DNA from: JAQGMJ01 sp036271855
GTDB taxonomy: Bacteria > Pseudomonadota > Gammaproteobacteria > Burkholderiales > JAEUOS01
Length of the DNA stretch: 50,974 bases
Direction of reading: 5' to 3'
Assembly: GCA_036271855.1 (NCBI GenBank)
Contig: DATAZV010000324.1
Span: 1 to 50,974 of the forward strand
This document shows positions 38,236 to 47,334 of this stretch, piece by piece (within the stretch, counting starts at the first letter, position 1; each line of letters starts with the position of its first letter). The notes beneath the pieces are model-generated. The model was not told the DNA's origin and did not search any database. It saw nothing but the letters and a program-made list of their open reading frames with translations. The position numbers and the translations under genes are program-made.

Positions 38236-39530
38236 GCGCCATCCTCCGGCGCCGGGTCGTCGCCGCCGGCGACGATGCGCGCCGCACGGGTGAAGCTGAA
38301 ATACGCCGACGCCCAGTCCATCATCACCATCACGCGGTTGCGAAAGCCAATGAGAAAGTAGATGTGGGCGAACAGCCAGATCAGCCAGGCGATGAATCCG
38401 GAAAGCTTGAACCTGCCCAGCACCGCCACCGCCGCGTTGCGCCCGATCGGCGATAGCGTGCCGTAGTCGTCATAGTGGAAGGGCCTGGTTGCCTCGCCCT
38501 TCAGCCGACGCTTGAGGTTGGCGGCTGCGCACCAGCCCATCTGCTTGGCCGAGGCCCCCAGCCCCGGCACCGGCTTGCCGTCGCTCTGGATGCCTGCCAG
38601 GTCGCCGATGACAAAGATTTCCGCATGTCCCGGCGCCGTCAGGTCGGGCTCGACCAGCACGCGCCCGGCCCGGTCGTATTTCTCCGCCGGCAGGCCCAGC
38701 GTCTTGGCCAGTGGTGAAGCCGCCACGCCGGCCGCCCACACCACCGTGCGCACCGCGATGCTCTGCTCGCCCTGCGCGGTCTGGTACTTCACGCCCTGCG
38801 CGTCGATGTGGGTGACGCGGCTGCCGGTATGCACCTCGACGCCGATGTGCTCCAGCTGCTCGCGCGCCTTTTGCGACAGGTCTTCCGGGTAGGTGCCCAG
38901 CACGCGGTCGTTGCCTTCGAGCAGCACCACGCGCACCTGGCGGGTATCGATGCGCCGGAAATCGTGCTTCAGGGTATGGCGGCCGATCTCGGCCAGCGTG
39001 CCCGCCAGCTCCACCCCGGTCGGCCCGGCGCCGATCACCGCGAAGGTCAGCCAGGGCACGCGTTTGGCGGCATCCAGCTCGCGCTCGGCGTGCTCGTAGG
39101 CCAGCAGGATGCGCTTGCGGATGATGAAGGCGTCCGACAGATTCTTCAGGCCCGGCGCGTAAGGCTCCCAGGCGTCGTTGCCGAAATAGCTGTGGGTGGT
39201 GCCGGTGGCCATCACCAGCCAGTCGTAGGCCAGCTCGCTGCCGTCGTCCAGGGTCACCACCCGCCGTGCCGCGTCCACCGCCAGCACATCGGCCATCAGC
39301 GTGGTGGCGTTGGCCTGGTCGGCCAGCAGCGAGCGCACCGGCGCGGCGATCGCCGGTGCCGCCAGGCCGGCGGTGGCCACCTGGTAGAGCAGGGGCTGGA
39401 ACAGGTGGTGGTTGCTCTTGTCGATCATCGTGATGCGCAGCGGCGTGTGGGCGAGCTTGCGCGCCGTTGCCAGGCCGCCGAAGCCGCAGCCGAGAATCAC
39501 CACATGGGGGAGGGAGGTATTGGTACTCAT
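38232..39530 (-). CDS. ndh: Type II NADH dehydrogenase
   Basis: Non-proton-pumping NADH:quinone oxidoreductase, 432 residues, bound to the inner face of the membrane. Seen: FAD motif VVILGCGFGGLATARKL, NHHLFQPLLYQVATAGL, the NADH motif FAVIGAGPTGVELAGTLAEI, VVWAAGVAASPLAKTLG, IFVIGDLAG and the quinone-site segment PGLGASAKQMGWCAAANLKRRLKG. The C-terminal helices (FIAWLIWLFAHIYFLIGFRNRVMVMMDW) anchor it. The start MSTNTSLPH is chosen; the upstream frame to 39770 is promoter sequence. Confidence 0.95.
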   Translation of the reverse strand: MSTNTSLPHVVILGCGFGGLATARKLAHTPLRITMIDKSNHHLFQPLLYQVATAGLAAPAIAAPVRSLLADQANATTLMADVLAVDAARRVVTLDDGSELAYDWLVMATGTTHSYFGNDAWEPYAPGLKNLSDAFIIRKRILLAYEHAERELDAAKRVPWLTFAVIGAGPTGVELAGTLAEIGRHTLKHDFRRIDTRQVRVVLLEGNDRVLGTYPEDLSQKAREQLEHIGVEVHTGSRVTHIDAQGVKYQTAQGEQSIAVRTVVWAAGVAASPLAKTLGLPAEKYDRAGRVLVEPDLTAPGHAEIFVIGDLAGIQSDGKPVPGLGASAKQMGWCAAANLKRRLKGEATRPFHYDDYGTLSPIGRNAAVAVLGRFKLSGFIAWLIWLFAHIYFLIGFRNRVMVMMDWASAYFSFTRAARIVAGGDDPAPEDGA

Positions 39531-39729
39531 AACCAGTAGACGGGTGGCGTTATATATTTGTGACCGCAGTATAGGGCCGGTAGTTTCGCCTATGCGGCGC
39601 ATCAGCAAGGCGCGGCTGTCGCGCCCGGGCATAGCGGGAGTACCATTTGTCCGGACAGCTCGCACAACAGCGCTTGACGCCAAAACGGCTGCCCGAGACA
39701 AATCAGTTCCCAAAACAAGGAGGCGCATG

Positions 39730-40812
39730 ATGAAACGCATCGCGACGGCGCTCGCCGCCACACTCTGCATGGCCCTGGCCGCAAACGTTCACGCCCAGGC
39801 CGCCGCCGAACCCGCATCTGAAAAGCCGATCAGCCGGCTCGACCCCGCGCTCGACGCCCTGCTGGCGCCCGAGGCCAAACTTGAAATGGCGGTCACCGGT
39901 TTCGGCTTCACCGAAGGCAACTTCTGGGTGGAGAATAAAAAGGACAAGAAGAACCAGGGCTACCTGCTGTTTTCCGACATTCCCGCCAACGTGGTCTACA
40001 AATGGACGCCGGACGGCAAAGTCAGCGTCTACCTGGAAAAAGCCGGCTACCAGAAGCCCGACGTCTGGCGCGCCGGCTTTGAATTCCACAACGGCCGCGA
40101 AGCCAGCGACCCGAAGTTCGAAAAATTCTTCATGAGCGGCTCCAACGGCCTGACCATGGACCGCCAGGGCCGGCTGATCATCGCCAGCTGGGCCGGGCGC
40201 TCGATCGACCGCATCGAAAAAAACGGCAAGCGCACCTTCCTCGCCACCACCTTCCACGGCAAGCAGTTCAACGGCACCAACGACGTGGTGGTCAAGCGCG
40301 ACGGCATGATCTACTTCACCGACACCTGCGACGGCCTGCGCGGCCGCTGCAAGGACCCGCATCGCGGCATCCAGACCGTCGGCATTTTCCGCGTCAGCCC
40401 GAAGGGCGGTGAAGTCACGCAGATCATCGACGACATCCCGGTGCCCAACGGCCTGGTGTTCTCGCCGGATGAAAAAATTCTCTACGCCAACGGCGGCGGC
40501 AAGCGCTACATCAACGCCTACGACGTCAACCCCGACGGCACGGTGAAAAACGGCCGCCTGCTGATCGACCTGAACGACGACAAGGCGCCCGGCATCACCG
40601 ACGGCATGAAGGTCGACGTGAAAGGCAACATCTACACCACCGGCCCCGGCGGGGTCTGGATCATCTCGCCCGAAGGCAAGCGCCTGGGGCTGATCCCGCT
40701 GCCCGAACTCGGCGGCAACGTCGCCTTCGGCGACCCCGACTACAAGACCCTGTACATCGCCGCGCGCTCGTCGATCTACAAAATCCGCACCAAGCTCGCC
40801 GGCGTTCCCTAG
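39730..40812 (+). CDS. Exported SMP-30/gluconolactonase-type protein
   Basis: A 360-residue beta-propeller protein with a signal peptide (MKRIATALAATLCMALAANVHA). Domain evidence: GFTEGNFWVENKK (metal-site Glu), SDIPANVVYKWTPDGKVSVYLE, GSNGLTMDRQGRLIIASW with the conserved Asn, FNGTNDVVVKRDGMIYFTDT (the ND motif), VPNGLVFSPDEKILYANGG and ITDGMKVDVKGNIYTTGPGGVWIISPEG. The family hydrolyses lactones with a divalent metal; the substrate is open. AAGGAGG spaces better to this Met than to the one at 39727. Confidence 0.92.
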   Translation: MKRIATALAATLCMALAANVHAQAAAEPASEKPISRLDPALDALLAPEAKLEMAVTGFGFTEGNFWVENKKDKKNQGYLLFSDIPANVVYKWTPDGKVSVYLEKAGYQKPDVWRAGFEFHNGREASDPKFEKFFMSGSNGLTMDRQGRLIIASWAGRSIDRIEKNGKRTFLATTFHGKQFNGTNDVVVKRDGMIYFTDTCDGLRGRCKDPHRGIQTVGIFRVSPKGGEVTQIIDDIPVPNGLVFSPDEKILYANGGGKRYINAYDVNPDGTVKNGRLLIDLNDDKAPGITDGMKVDVKGNIYTTGPGGVWIISPEGKRLGLIPLPELGGNVAFGDPDYKTLYIAARSSIYKIRTKLAGVP

Positions 40813-40823
40813 GCGCGGGCCAC

Positions 40824-40856
40824 CGGCATGGCGCGCGCGGGCAGCGCGCCATGCCG
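40824..40856. terminator. Strong 13-bp hairpin between SMP-30 and GDSL genes
   Basis: CGGCATGGCGCGC (40824-40836) and its exact complement GCGCGCCATGCCG (40844-40856) enclose a 7-nt loop, 11 nt after the SMP-30 stop. No T-run follows, so it may be a terminator needing help or an mRNA-protecting hairpin. Confidence 0.5.
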
Positions 40857-40932
40857 CACGTCGCGCTGCCGGTGCTACCATCGCCGCAAACCAAGCGGCG
40901 CATACGCCCCGCCAAAAACAAAGGAGACAAAA

Positions 40933-42264
40933 ATGCGCGCACTGCCTGCAGCCATTCTCGCCATCGCCGCCCTGTCCATTGCGGGCACTGCTGTTGCCGC
41001 CACGCCCAACTGGGTCACCGCCTGGGCCGCTTCGGTCCACGGCCCGTATCCCATCGGCAACCCGTCGGCGCAGCCCGACATGAAGCTGGCTTTTCCTTCC
41101 GCCGAAACCGGCGCGCGCGACCAGAGCTTTCGCCTGATCGTGCGCCCGGACATCTGGGGCAAGTCAGCGCGGGTGCGCCTGTCCAACGCCTTCGGCACCC
41201 GGCCTGTCACCTTCGACGGCGCGTATATCGGTTTGCAACTCTCCGGCTCCGCGCTGGTGCATGGCAGTAACCGGCCCTTGCGCTTCGGCGGCAAATCCGC
41301 CGTCACCGTCGCCCCCGGTGAATCGGCGTGGAGCGACGCCGTCGCGCTGCCCTTCGCCCGCGACGCCCACATGCTCGCAGGCCGCAAGCTGGCGGTGAGT
41401 TTTCACGTCGCCGGTGAAAGCGGCCCGATGACCTGGCATGCCAAGGCGCTCACCTCCTCCTATGTCACCCTGCCCGGCGCCGGCGCGCACGGCGCCGAAG
41501 AAGGCGAGGCCGATTTTCCCGCCTCCACCGCTTCCTGGTATTTCCTCGACGCCCTCGACATGCAAATGCCCGCGGGCACGCGCACCATCGTCGCTTTCGG
41601 CGATTCGATTACCGACGGCACCGCCTCCACCATGAACGGCGACGACCGCTGGCCCGACGTGCTGTCGCGGCGCATCCACGCCCAATACGGCGAGCGTTAC
41701 GCCGTCGTCAACGCCGGCATCGGCGGTAACCAGGTGGCCGGGCCGCCCGAATACACGCCGCAAAAGCCGATTCCCGGCGGCCCCTCGGCGGTCAGCCGCC
41801 TGCAGCGCGACGTGCTCACCCTGTCCAACGTCGGCGCGGTGATCTGGCTCGAAGGCATCAACGACTTCAGCAAGAACGGCAACACCAGCGTCGAGCAGGT
41901 GATCGCCGGCATGAAAGACGTGGTCGGGCGTACGCGCGCCAGCCTCCCCGGCGTGCGCGTGGTCGGCGCCACCGTCACCTCGGCCCTGGGCAGCAGCAAC
42001 GGTGCCCACGGCCACCCGGAAGAAGACGTCAAGCGCAAGCAGTTGAACGACTTCATTCGCACCGGCGGGCTGTTCGACGCAGTCGCCGACTTCGACGCCG
42101 TCACCCTCGACACGTCCACCGGCAGCATGAAGCCCGGCTTCGTGCCCGAAAGTACCACCGGCGGCGCCGGTGACAAGCTGCACCCCAACCGCATGGGCTA
42201 CCAGGCAATGGGCGCGGCGATCGACATTCCGTCCCTGCTGCCGCGCAAACCGGCACGCAAATGA
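40933..42264 (+). CDS. Exported SGNH/GDSL hydrolase
   Basis: A 443-residue secreted esterase-type protein with a signal peptide (ending GTAVAA). The N-terminal part (about residues 25-200) is a beta-rich accessory domain (NWVTAWAASVHGPYP; VRLSNAFGTRPVTFDGAYIGL). The SGNH core shows FGDSITDG (nucleophile Ser), AGIGGNQV (Gly), GINDF (Asn) and DKLHPNRMGY (catalytic Asp/His). Family members remove acyl or acetyl groups from lipids or glycans. AAGGAGAC precedes the ATG. The longer frame to 40828 crosses the hairpin and is not used. Confidence 0.93.
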   Translation: MRALPAAILAIAALSIAGTAVAATPNWVTAWAASVHGPYPIGNPSAQPDMKLAFPSAETGARDQSFRLIVRPDIWGKSARVRLSNAFGTRPVTFDGAYIGLQLSGSALVHGSNRPLRFGGKSAVTVAPGESAWSDAVALPFARDAHMLAGRKLAVSFHVAGESGPMTWHAKALTSSYVTLPGAGAHGAEEGEADFPASTASWYFLDALDMQMPAGTRTIVAFGDSITDGTASTMNGDDRWPDVLSRRIHAQYGERYAVVNAGIGGNQVAGPPEYTPQKPIPGGPSAVSRLQRDVLTLSNVGAVIWLEGINDFSKNGNTSVEQVIAGMKDVVGRTRASLPGVRVVGATVTSALGSSNGAHGHPEEDVKRKQLNDFIRTGGLFDAVADFDAVTLDTSTGSMKPGFVPESTTGGAGDKLHPNRMGYQAMGAAIDIPSLLPRKPARK

Positions 42265-42284
42265 GGTGTGGCTGAAACGCCGCC

Positions 42285-43211
42285 TCAGGTGGCCGGCCTG
42301 ACCCCGGCCGCCCGCCGCGGCCGCGTGGCGACGAACACGCCGGTGAGGATCAGCGCGATGCCCGCGTAGTGATAGCCCATCAGGCTTTCACCCAGGAACA
42401 GGTAGGCGACAATCGGCGTGAACACCGCCACCAGGTGATACGCCGGCCCGGTCACTCCCGGCCCCAGGCTGACCACGCAATAGTTCCACATCAGGTAGGC
42501 GCCCAGCGAAATCACCACGCCGATGTAAAGCAGCGCCGCCAGCGACTTCGCGTCGGTGGGTATATGCGCCCCCAGCGCCAGTTCCAGCGCCACGAAGGGC
42601 AATAGCGAGACGATGGCGCCTATCATGCCGCCGAACAGGTACACCAGCAGGTCCAGCTCGCGCGGCTTTTTGCGGATCAGCACCGAATACAGCGCGTACA
42701 TCGCCACCGCCAGGAGCGTGATCAAATCGCCGCGCGCGAACGACAGGTGCGCCAGATTGCCCGGCTCGCCGCGCGCGATGATCCATCCGACGCCGCAAAA
42801 CGACACCGCGATGCCGGCGTAAGTGCGCGCCGGCAGCGGCTCGCGGGCGATGAAAAACATGATCAGCGGCACCAGCAGGGGCACGATGGAGTTGATGAAC
42901 GCCACATTGGCCGCCGTGGTGGTGCGCAGCGCCAGGTAGGCCAGCGCGCTGTAACCCGCCATCCCCAGGGCGCCGGTGAAGCCGATCAATTTCCAGTGTC
43001 GCAGCAGGATCGGCGCCTGCTCCCGCACCCGCCGCCAGATGAAGGGCAGCAGCACCGCGATGGCGATGAACCAGCGCAACAGGGTAAGCGTGACCGGCGG
43101 GAAAGTCGCCGCCACCGCGCGCCCCATGGTGATGTTGGTCGCCCATAGCAGCGGCGCGGTCCACACGAGGTAGAGCGGATGCGCCCACAGCCAGCGCAAG
43201 GCCTTCAGCAT
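42285..43211 (-). CDS. DMT-superfamily (EamA) permease
   Basis: A 308-residue inner-membrane protein with ten hydrophobic helices in two EamA repeats. Seen: LYLVWTAPLLWATNITMGRAVAATFPPVTLTLLRWFIA in repeat one, LPARTYAGIAVSFCGVGWIIARGE, and SLGAYLMWNYCVVSLGPGVTGPAYHLVAVFTPIVAYLFLGESLMGYHYAGIALILTGVFVATR in repeat two. Such carriers move metabolites or drugs; the substrate is unknown. Four nt separate it from the upstream HAD gene, so the three minus-strand genes 45100-42285 may be one operon. Confidence 0.92.
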   Translation of the reverse strand: MLKALRWLWAHPLYLVWTAPLLWATNITMGRAVAATFPPVTLTLLRWFIAIAVLLPFIWRRVREQAPILLRHWKLIGFTGALGMAGYSALAYLALRTTTAANVAFINSIVPLLVPLIMFFIAREPLPARTYAGIAVSFCGVGWIIARGEPGNLAHLSFARGDLITLLAVAMYALYSVLIRKKPRELDLLVYLFGGMIGAIVSLLPFVALELALGAHIPTDAKSLAALLYIGVVISLGAYLMWNYCVVSLGPGVTGPAYHLVAVFTPIVAYLFLGESLMGYHYAGIALILTGVFVATRPRRAAGVRPAT

Positions 43212-43215
43212 GGCC

Positions 43216-43683
43216 TCATCCGGCGGCGCTCGCCGCTTCCAGCAGGCGCGCGCGCAGCAGGTCGATGTCGCGCGCCGTCAGGCCGGTGTCGCCGTTGGTA
43301 AACACGGTGCGCCCGTGCGCGCTGGGCGGAAAGCCGTGAAAGTCGTCGTCCAGGGCCACCCACTCGCGCACCTCCGGGTGCATACGCAGCCAGGCGGCGA
43401 TGTCTTCATGGCGCCGCTGCGGCGTCTGGTGGCGCTCCAGTTGCGGCGTGCAGCCGAGCACCCGCCGCCGCAGGTCGGGGGCGAACAGGCTGCGCAATTG
43501 CGCCGGCGTGTGGATCAGGCGCCAGGTGGAAGAAATGACAATGCCCACCGATTGCAGGCCGGGCTCGCGCAGCAGGCCTTCCAGCAAGGGCAGTTTTGCC
43601 ATGCGCTGATGCGGCAGCGTGCCGCCCACCGGGTGCAGCACGCCGTCGAAGTCGAGGAACAGGACGATGCCGTACTCGTCCAT
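43216..43683 (-). CDS. HAD-like hydrolase domain protein
   Basis: A 155-residue protein starting with the HAD nucleophile motif VLFLDFDGVLHPVGG (DxDG). Motif II is VISSTWR, and EWVALDDDFHGFP near residues 112-124 gives the acidic motif IV. It is a short, capless HAD resembling the HAD_2-type domain proteins often found beside other genes. The ATG lies 1 nt after the stop of the upstream TPR/glycosyltransferase gene, implying coupled expression. Substrate unknown. Confidence 0.85.
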   Translation of the reverse strand: MDEYGIVLFLDFDGVLHPVGGTLPHQRMAKLPLLEGLLREPGLQSVGIVISSTWRLIHTPAQLRSLFAPDLRRRVLGCTPQLERHQTPQRRHEDIAAWLRMHPEVREWVALDDDFHGFPPSAHGRTVFTNGDTGLTARDIDLLRARLLEAASAAG

Positions 43684-43684
43684 G

Positions 43685-45100
43685 CTAGGCGAACAGGTCC
43701 ACCGCGCCGCGCTCGGCGTAGCCGCGCAGCAATTCGGCGGCGCGCGCCGCCACCCCGGCCCAGTCGCCGGGATGGGCATGGCGCAGCAGGCGCACGCCCG
43801 GGTACCAGGGCGAACGCTCGGTATGCATCAGCCAGAAGCTGCCGCTGCTGTACGGCAGCAGCACCAGGGTGGGCCGGTTCAGCCCGCCCGCCAGGTGGGA
43901 GACCGAGGTATCGACGGTGATGATCAGGTCGAGGTTGGCGGCCAGCGCCGCAGTGTCGGCCATGTCCTTCAGGTCGGCGTCGAAGTCGTGGATCGGCAAT
44001 CCGGAAGCCGCCAGCTGCGGCAGGGCGCCGCCCTTTTGCAGGCTGATCAGGGTCACGCCCTCGATGCCGCACAGCGGCGCCAGCAATTCCAGGGAAAGCG
44101 ATTTGTTCATGCGCGAAGCGACGAACTGCGCGTCGTTGCTCCAGAAGCCCGAGCTCCAGCACAGGCCCACCTTGAGGCCGTGCATGCCCTGCAGGCGCGC
44201 CGCCCAGCGCGCGACATCGGCGGGGTCGGGACGCAAATAGGGCACGGGCGCCGGAATGCTCGCCAGCTCGGTGCCGAAAATGCACGGCAGGTCGAGCAGC
44301 GCCGCATGGCAGTCCACGGCAAACACCCCGCCGTCGGCAAACGCTTCGGTCACGCCCTCGATGTTGGCGAACAGGCGCCGGTCCTGCGCCGAGCAACTGA
44401 CATACAGCGCCGCCGGCTGGAAGCGCCGCTGCACTTCCGCGATATAGCGCGCGAACAGCAGCTCGTCGCCCAGGCCGCCCCAGTCGGTCCACACCAGCAG
44501 GCGGCGCCCGGCCAGGGACTCGCCGCCCCAGGCCGGAATGGCGTTGAGCCAGGGATGCTTTTGCTGCTGCTCCTGCGCATTGTTGCGGGCGCGAAAATGA
44601 AAAAAGCCCTCGCGGTAATGGCCGCCGAGAAACAGCAGCATCGACAGGGCATAGCGATAGGTGGGAATCTCCGGCTCGGCCGCCACCACCAGGCGCATGG
44701 CCGCGATCGCTTCCTCGTTGCGCTGCAGGCGCTGCAGCGACTGCGCGAGCGGATACAGCAGCAGCGCCGAGGCCGGGTGCAGCGCCACCGCGTGCGCATA
44801 CAGTTCGCTTGCCCGCACCGGGTCGTCGGTGAGCAGCAGGCCGGCGAGAGTCAGCAGCGCTTCGAGATCGTCCGGTGCCGCCAGATGGTCGGCGCGCGCG
44901 CGCGCCAGCGCCGCGGCCAAGGTGTCGTGGGTCACCGCCTCCACGCGCGCGGCAGCCGCTTGCACCGCCGTCACCACGGCTGCCGACTGGGTCAGCGTGT
45001 AGGCGGGCATGGCGGGCGCCTCCGCCGGCGGCGGCACGGCAGCGGGCGGCGCGGCCGGTTCCTCGGGTGTCTTCAGCGTCTTGAACAGCGAACGGAGCAT
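43685..45100 (-). CDS. TPR protein with glycosyltransferase-9-like domain
   Basis: A 471-residue protein. After a Pro/Ala-rich lead (residues 10-35) come TPR-like helices (PDDLEALLTLAGLLLTDDPVRASELYAHAVALHPASALLLYPLAQSLQRLQRNEEAIAAMRLVVAAEPEIPTYRYALSMLLFLGGHYREGF). The C-terminal half looks like a GT-B glycosyltransferase of the heptosyltransferase type: LLVWTDWGGLGDELLFARYI, LKVGLCWSSGF, LISLQKG, and the end motif DLIITVDTSVSHLAGGLNRPTLVLLP. Such TPR-GT9 proteins modify envelope or surface glycans. The longer frame to 45700 is antisense. Acceptor and sugar are unknown. Confidence 0.85.
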   Translation of the reverse strand: MLRSLFKTLKTPEEPAAPPAAVPPPAEAPAMPAYTLTQSAAVVTAVQAAAARVEAVTHDTLAAALARARADHLAAPDDLEALLTLAGLLLTDDPVRASELYAHAVALHPASALLLYPLAQSLQRLQRNEEAIAAMRLVVAAEPEIPTYRYALSMLLFLGGHYREGFFHFRARNNAQEQQQKHPWLNAIPAWGGESLAGRRLLVWTDWGGLGDELLFARYIAEVQRRFQPAALYVSCSAQDRRLFANIEGVTEAFADGGVFAVDCHAALLDLPCIFGTELASIPAPVPYLRPDPADVARWAARLQGMHGLKVGLCWSSGFWSNDAQFVASRMNKSLSLELLAPLCGIEGVTLISLQKGGALPQLAASGLPIHDFDADLKDMADTAALAANLDLIITVDTSVSHLAGGLNRPTLVLLPYSSGSFWLMHTERSPWYPGVRLLRHAHPGDWAGVAARAAELLRGYAERGAVDLFA

Positions 45101-45292
45101 GGGCGGGGCGTGGTGATTGTCGGGCCATGCCGGCCCGGCTGGGCGTCGACAAGGCCGCCGGGTCCTGCGCACCCGTGGGCCGATTCTAGCGCAGATCATT
45201 TTGCATACCGGCGACGCGTGCGCCGCGGCGGGCCTGCAAGCGCGCCGCTCCAGGCGTATGCTGGCGCGAAGATTACCCGCTGGGAGGCGGTC

Positions 45293-45802
45293 ATGAAGCT
45301 CTGGTTGCCGGTACTGGTTTTTGTCATTTTGCTGCTGGCGACAGCGGCGTATTTTTTCTCCGGCAGCGGCCTCATGCCGGAGCGCGTGGCGGTGCATTTC
45401 GCCGCCGACGGCAGCGCCAACGGCTTCATGACGCGCGAGGGCTATCGCCAGTTCCTGCTTGAATTCGGCCTCGGCGTGCCGCTGGGCACCGCGCTGATCG
45501 TCGCCGTGCTGCCGGCGCTGATCCCCACCCGGGTCAACCTGCCGTACAAGAACTACTGGATGGCGCCGGAGCGCCGCGCGCAAAGCCTGGCCTTTCTCAG
45601 CGGCCACGGCTTCTGGCTCGGCTGCCTGCTCCTGCTGCTGATGTCCGGGGTGCACCGCCTGGTGGTTGCCGCCAACGCGGGCGACGCCGCCGCGCAGCAT
45701 CTGGACAACGGCGGCTTCGCCTGGGTAATGGGCCTGTTCGGCATCGGCATCGCGCTATGGGCCGCGACCCTGATGCTGCGCTTTCGCAAGCCGCCGGCCT
45801 GA
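45293..45802 (+). CDS. DUF1648 membrane protein
   Basis: A 169-residue protein with an N-terminal helix (LWLPVLVFVILLLATAAYFF) followed by LMPERVAVHFAADGSANGFMTREG, the DUF1648 pattern, then three further helices (FGLGVPLGTALIVAVLPALI; GFWLGCLLLLLMSGVHRLVV; FAWVMGLFGIGIALWAATLML). DUF1648 occurs in SdpI-like immunity or signalling proteins, but the second SdpI domain is not present here. GGGAGG lies 5 nt from the ATG. Function unknown. Confidence 0.83.
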   Translation: MKLWLPVLVFVILLLATAAYFFSGSGLMPERVAVHFAADGSANGFMTREGYRQFLLEFGLGVPLGTALIVAVLPALIPTRVNLPYKNYWMAPERRAQSLAFLSGHGFWLGCLLLLLMSGVHRLVVAANAGDAAAQHLDNGGFAWVMGLFGIGIALWAATLMLRFRKPPA

Positions 45803-45956
45803 AGGCGCAAACGCATGGCGGCCGCTTCGGCTGCAACCCGGCCGGGCATCGGGTGATGCCGCCCATCAGCGCAAAAAGGCGGATTTTCCGGCGTTTTCGG
45901 GTAAGCTTCGCGGGCTTTTGGAACCCGCTTTCAGAACCCACTGGGAAGAGACAAAG

Positions 45957-46946
45957 ATGGCCTTCGAATTCCGCTCCCTCGGCGTAGCGCTGGGTGTCAC
46001 GCTGGGCGCTGCGCTGACCCTGTGCGCCGCCCCCGTGCTGGCGCAGAACTACCCGACCAAGCCGATCAAGTTCATCGCGCCCTACCCGCCCGGCGGCACC
46101 ACCGACGTGCTGGCGCGGGTGCTGGCGCAAAAGCTCGGCGAAACCCTGGGCCAGCCCCTCGCGGTGGAAAACCATCCCGGCGCCGGCGGCAACATCGGCC
46201 AGGAACTGGCTGCCAAGTCGGCGCCCGACGGCTACACCCTGGTGCTCACCGCCAATCCGGCGCTCAATACGAATCAATTTTTGTACAAGCGCCTGGGCTT
46301 CGACCCGTTCAACGATTACGCGCCGATTTCGATCGTCGCCACCGCCGGCAGCGTGGTGGTGGTCAACCCAAAGGTGCCGGCGAAAAGCCTGAACGAGCTG
46401 ATCGCCCTGGCCAAAGCAAAACCCGGCACGCTCAACTTCGGCTCCGGCGGGCGCGGCACTCCGGCGCACGTGTTGGGCGAGGTGTTCAAGTCGATCACCG
46501 GCGTGAACATCGTCCACGTCCCTTACAAAGGCACCATCCAGGCCGTCACCGACCTGGTTGCCGGCCAGGTCGACATCGTGTTTTCCGACATGGTCCCGGC
46601 GGTGCCGCAGATCAAGGGCGGCAACCTGCGCGCGCTGGCCGTCACCACCGAAAAGCGCTCGCCGATCCTGCCGGACGTGCCGACTTTCGTCGAGGCCGGC
46701 GTCTCCAAGCCGATGCCGCAGGGCTGGTGGGCGGTGCTGGCGCCCAAGGGCACGCCGCCTGCGATCATCAACCGCCTGCACGACGACCTGGCGAAGGTGC
46801 TGCAGATGAAGGACGTGCAGGACCGTTACCTCGGCCTGGGCATCGCTACCGCGACGTCGAAGCCGGAAGACGTGATCGCCCGCGCCAGGGCCGAAGCGCC
46901 CGAGATGGGCAAGATCCTCAAGTCCGCGGGCGTCGAGCCCGAGTAA
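45957..46946 (+). CDS. Bug/TctC-family solute-binding protein (Sec signal)
   Basis: Periplasmic receptor of 329 residues. It has a Sec signal peptide (ending near APVLAQN), the mature start YPTKPIKFIAPYPPGGTTDVLARVLAQKLGETLGQPLAVENHPGAGGNIG, SAPDGYTLVLTANPAL, VHVPYKGTIQAVTDLVAGQVDIVFSDM, LPDVPTFVEAGV and WWAVLAPKGTPPAIINRLHDDL. The first Bug protein of the window uses a Tat signal instead. No TctAB permease is adjacent. GGGAAGAG precedes the ATG. Confidence 0.95.
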   Translation: MAFEFRSLGVALGVTLGAALTLCAAPVLAQNYPTKPIKFIAPYPPGGTTDVLARVLAQKLGETLGQPLAVENHPGAGGNIGQELAAKSAPDGYTLVLTANPALNTNQFLYKRLGFDPFNDYAPISIVATAGSVVVVNPKVPAKSLNELIALAKAKPGTLNFGSGGRGTPAHVLGEVFKSITGVNIVHVPYKGTIQAVTDLVAGQVDIVFSDMVPAVPQIKGGNLRALAVTTEKRSPILPDVPTFVEAGVSKPMPQGWWAVLAPKGTPPAIINRLHDDLAKVLQMKDVQDRYLGLGIATATSKPEDVIARARAEAPEMGKILKSAGVEPE

Positions 46947-47334
46947 GCCCTGCCTGCGGCGCTGCTTGGGCGGCGCCGCGGCTACATCCCTGCAATGCGA
47001 AAATCAACCACACTTGGTTGATGGATGCGTGTATCTTGGTTTCCAATACGCGTCGCATGAGTTGGAATACCGGATTTGTTTTTTGCCGCTGATTCCCGGC
47101 CCGTGTTTCAGGCCGGGCGCATCTTCGTTCCACCATCCTTGGTTGAAAACGCCGGCATGGCATGGCGCCGGCGGCTCACAACGTTTGTGTTGAATGCGGT
47201 CGCGAACTGCGAAAAAAACCTGTTGTTTACTGTTGTTTCGCCAAACGTCGTCGCGGATTTTTGAAAAAACACCCGCATTTACCATCATTTTTCTGCCGGC
47301 ACCACGGATGTTGTAACTCTCGCTCCAGCCCGGA
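46947..47334. other. Convergent non-coding region with several inverted repeats
   Basis: No gene is supported in this 388-nt gap. Inverted repeats seen: GCGGCGC/GCGCCGC (46956-46979, no T-run), ATCAACCA-CACT-TGGTTGAT (47003-47022), TTCCAA/TTGGAA (47041-47067) and CCCGGCC/GGCCGGG (47095-47117). TTGGTTGA recurs at 47014, about 47139 and about 47346. The right half is AT-rich. None is a textbook terminator. Confidence 0.5.

Noticed and set aside
43619..45292. Upstream extension (to 43619) of the frame of the DUF1648 gene
   Set aside because: This part is antisense of the HAD and TPR-glycosyltransferase genes; the protein proper starts at 45293 with GGGAGG before it.
46947..47334. Small genes in the gap before the XRE regulator
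   Set aside because: Frames such as 46966-47193 have no ribosome site or family pattern and cross several inverted repeats.
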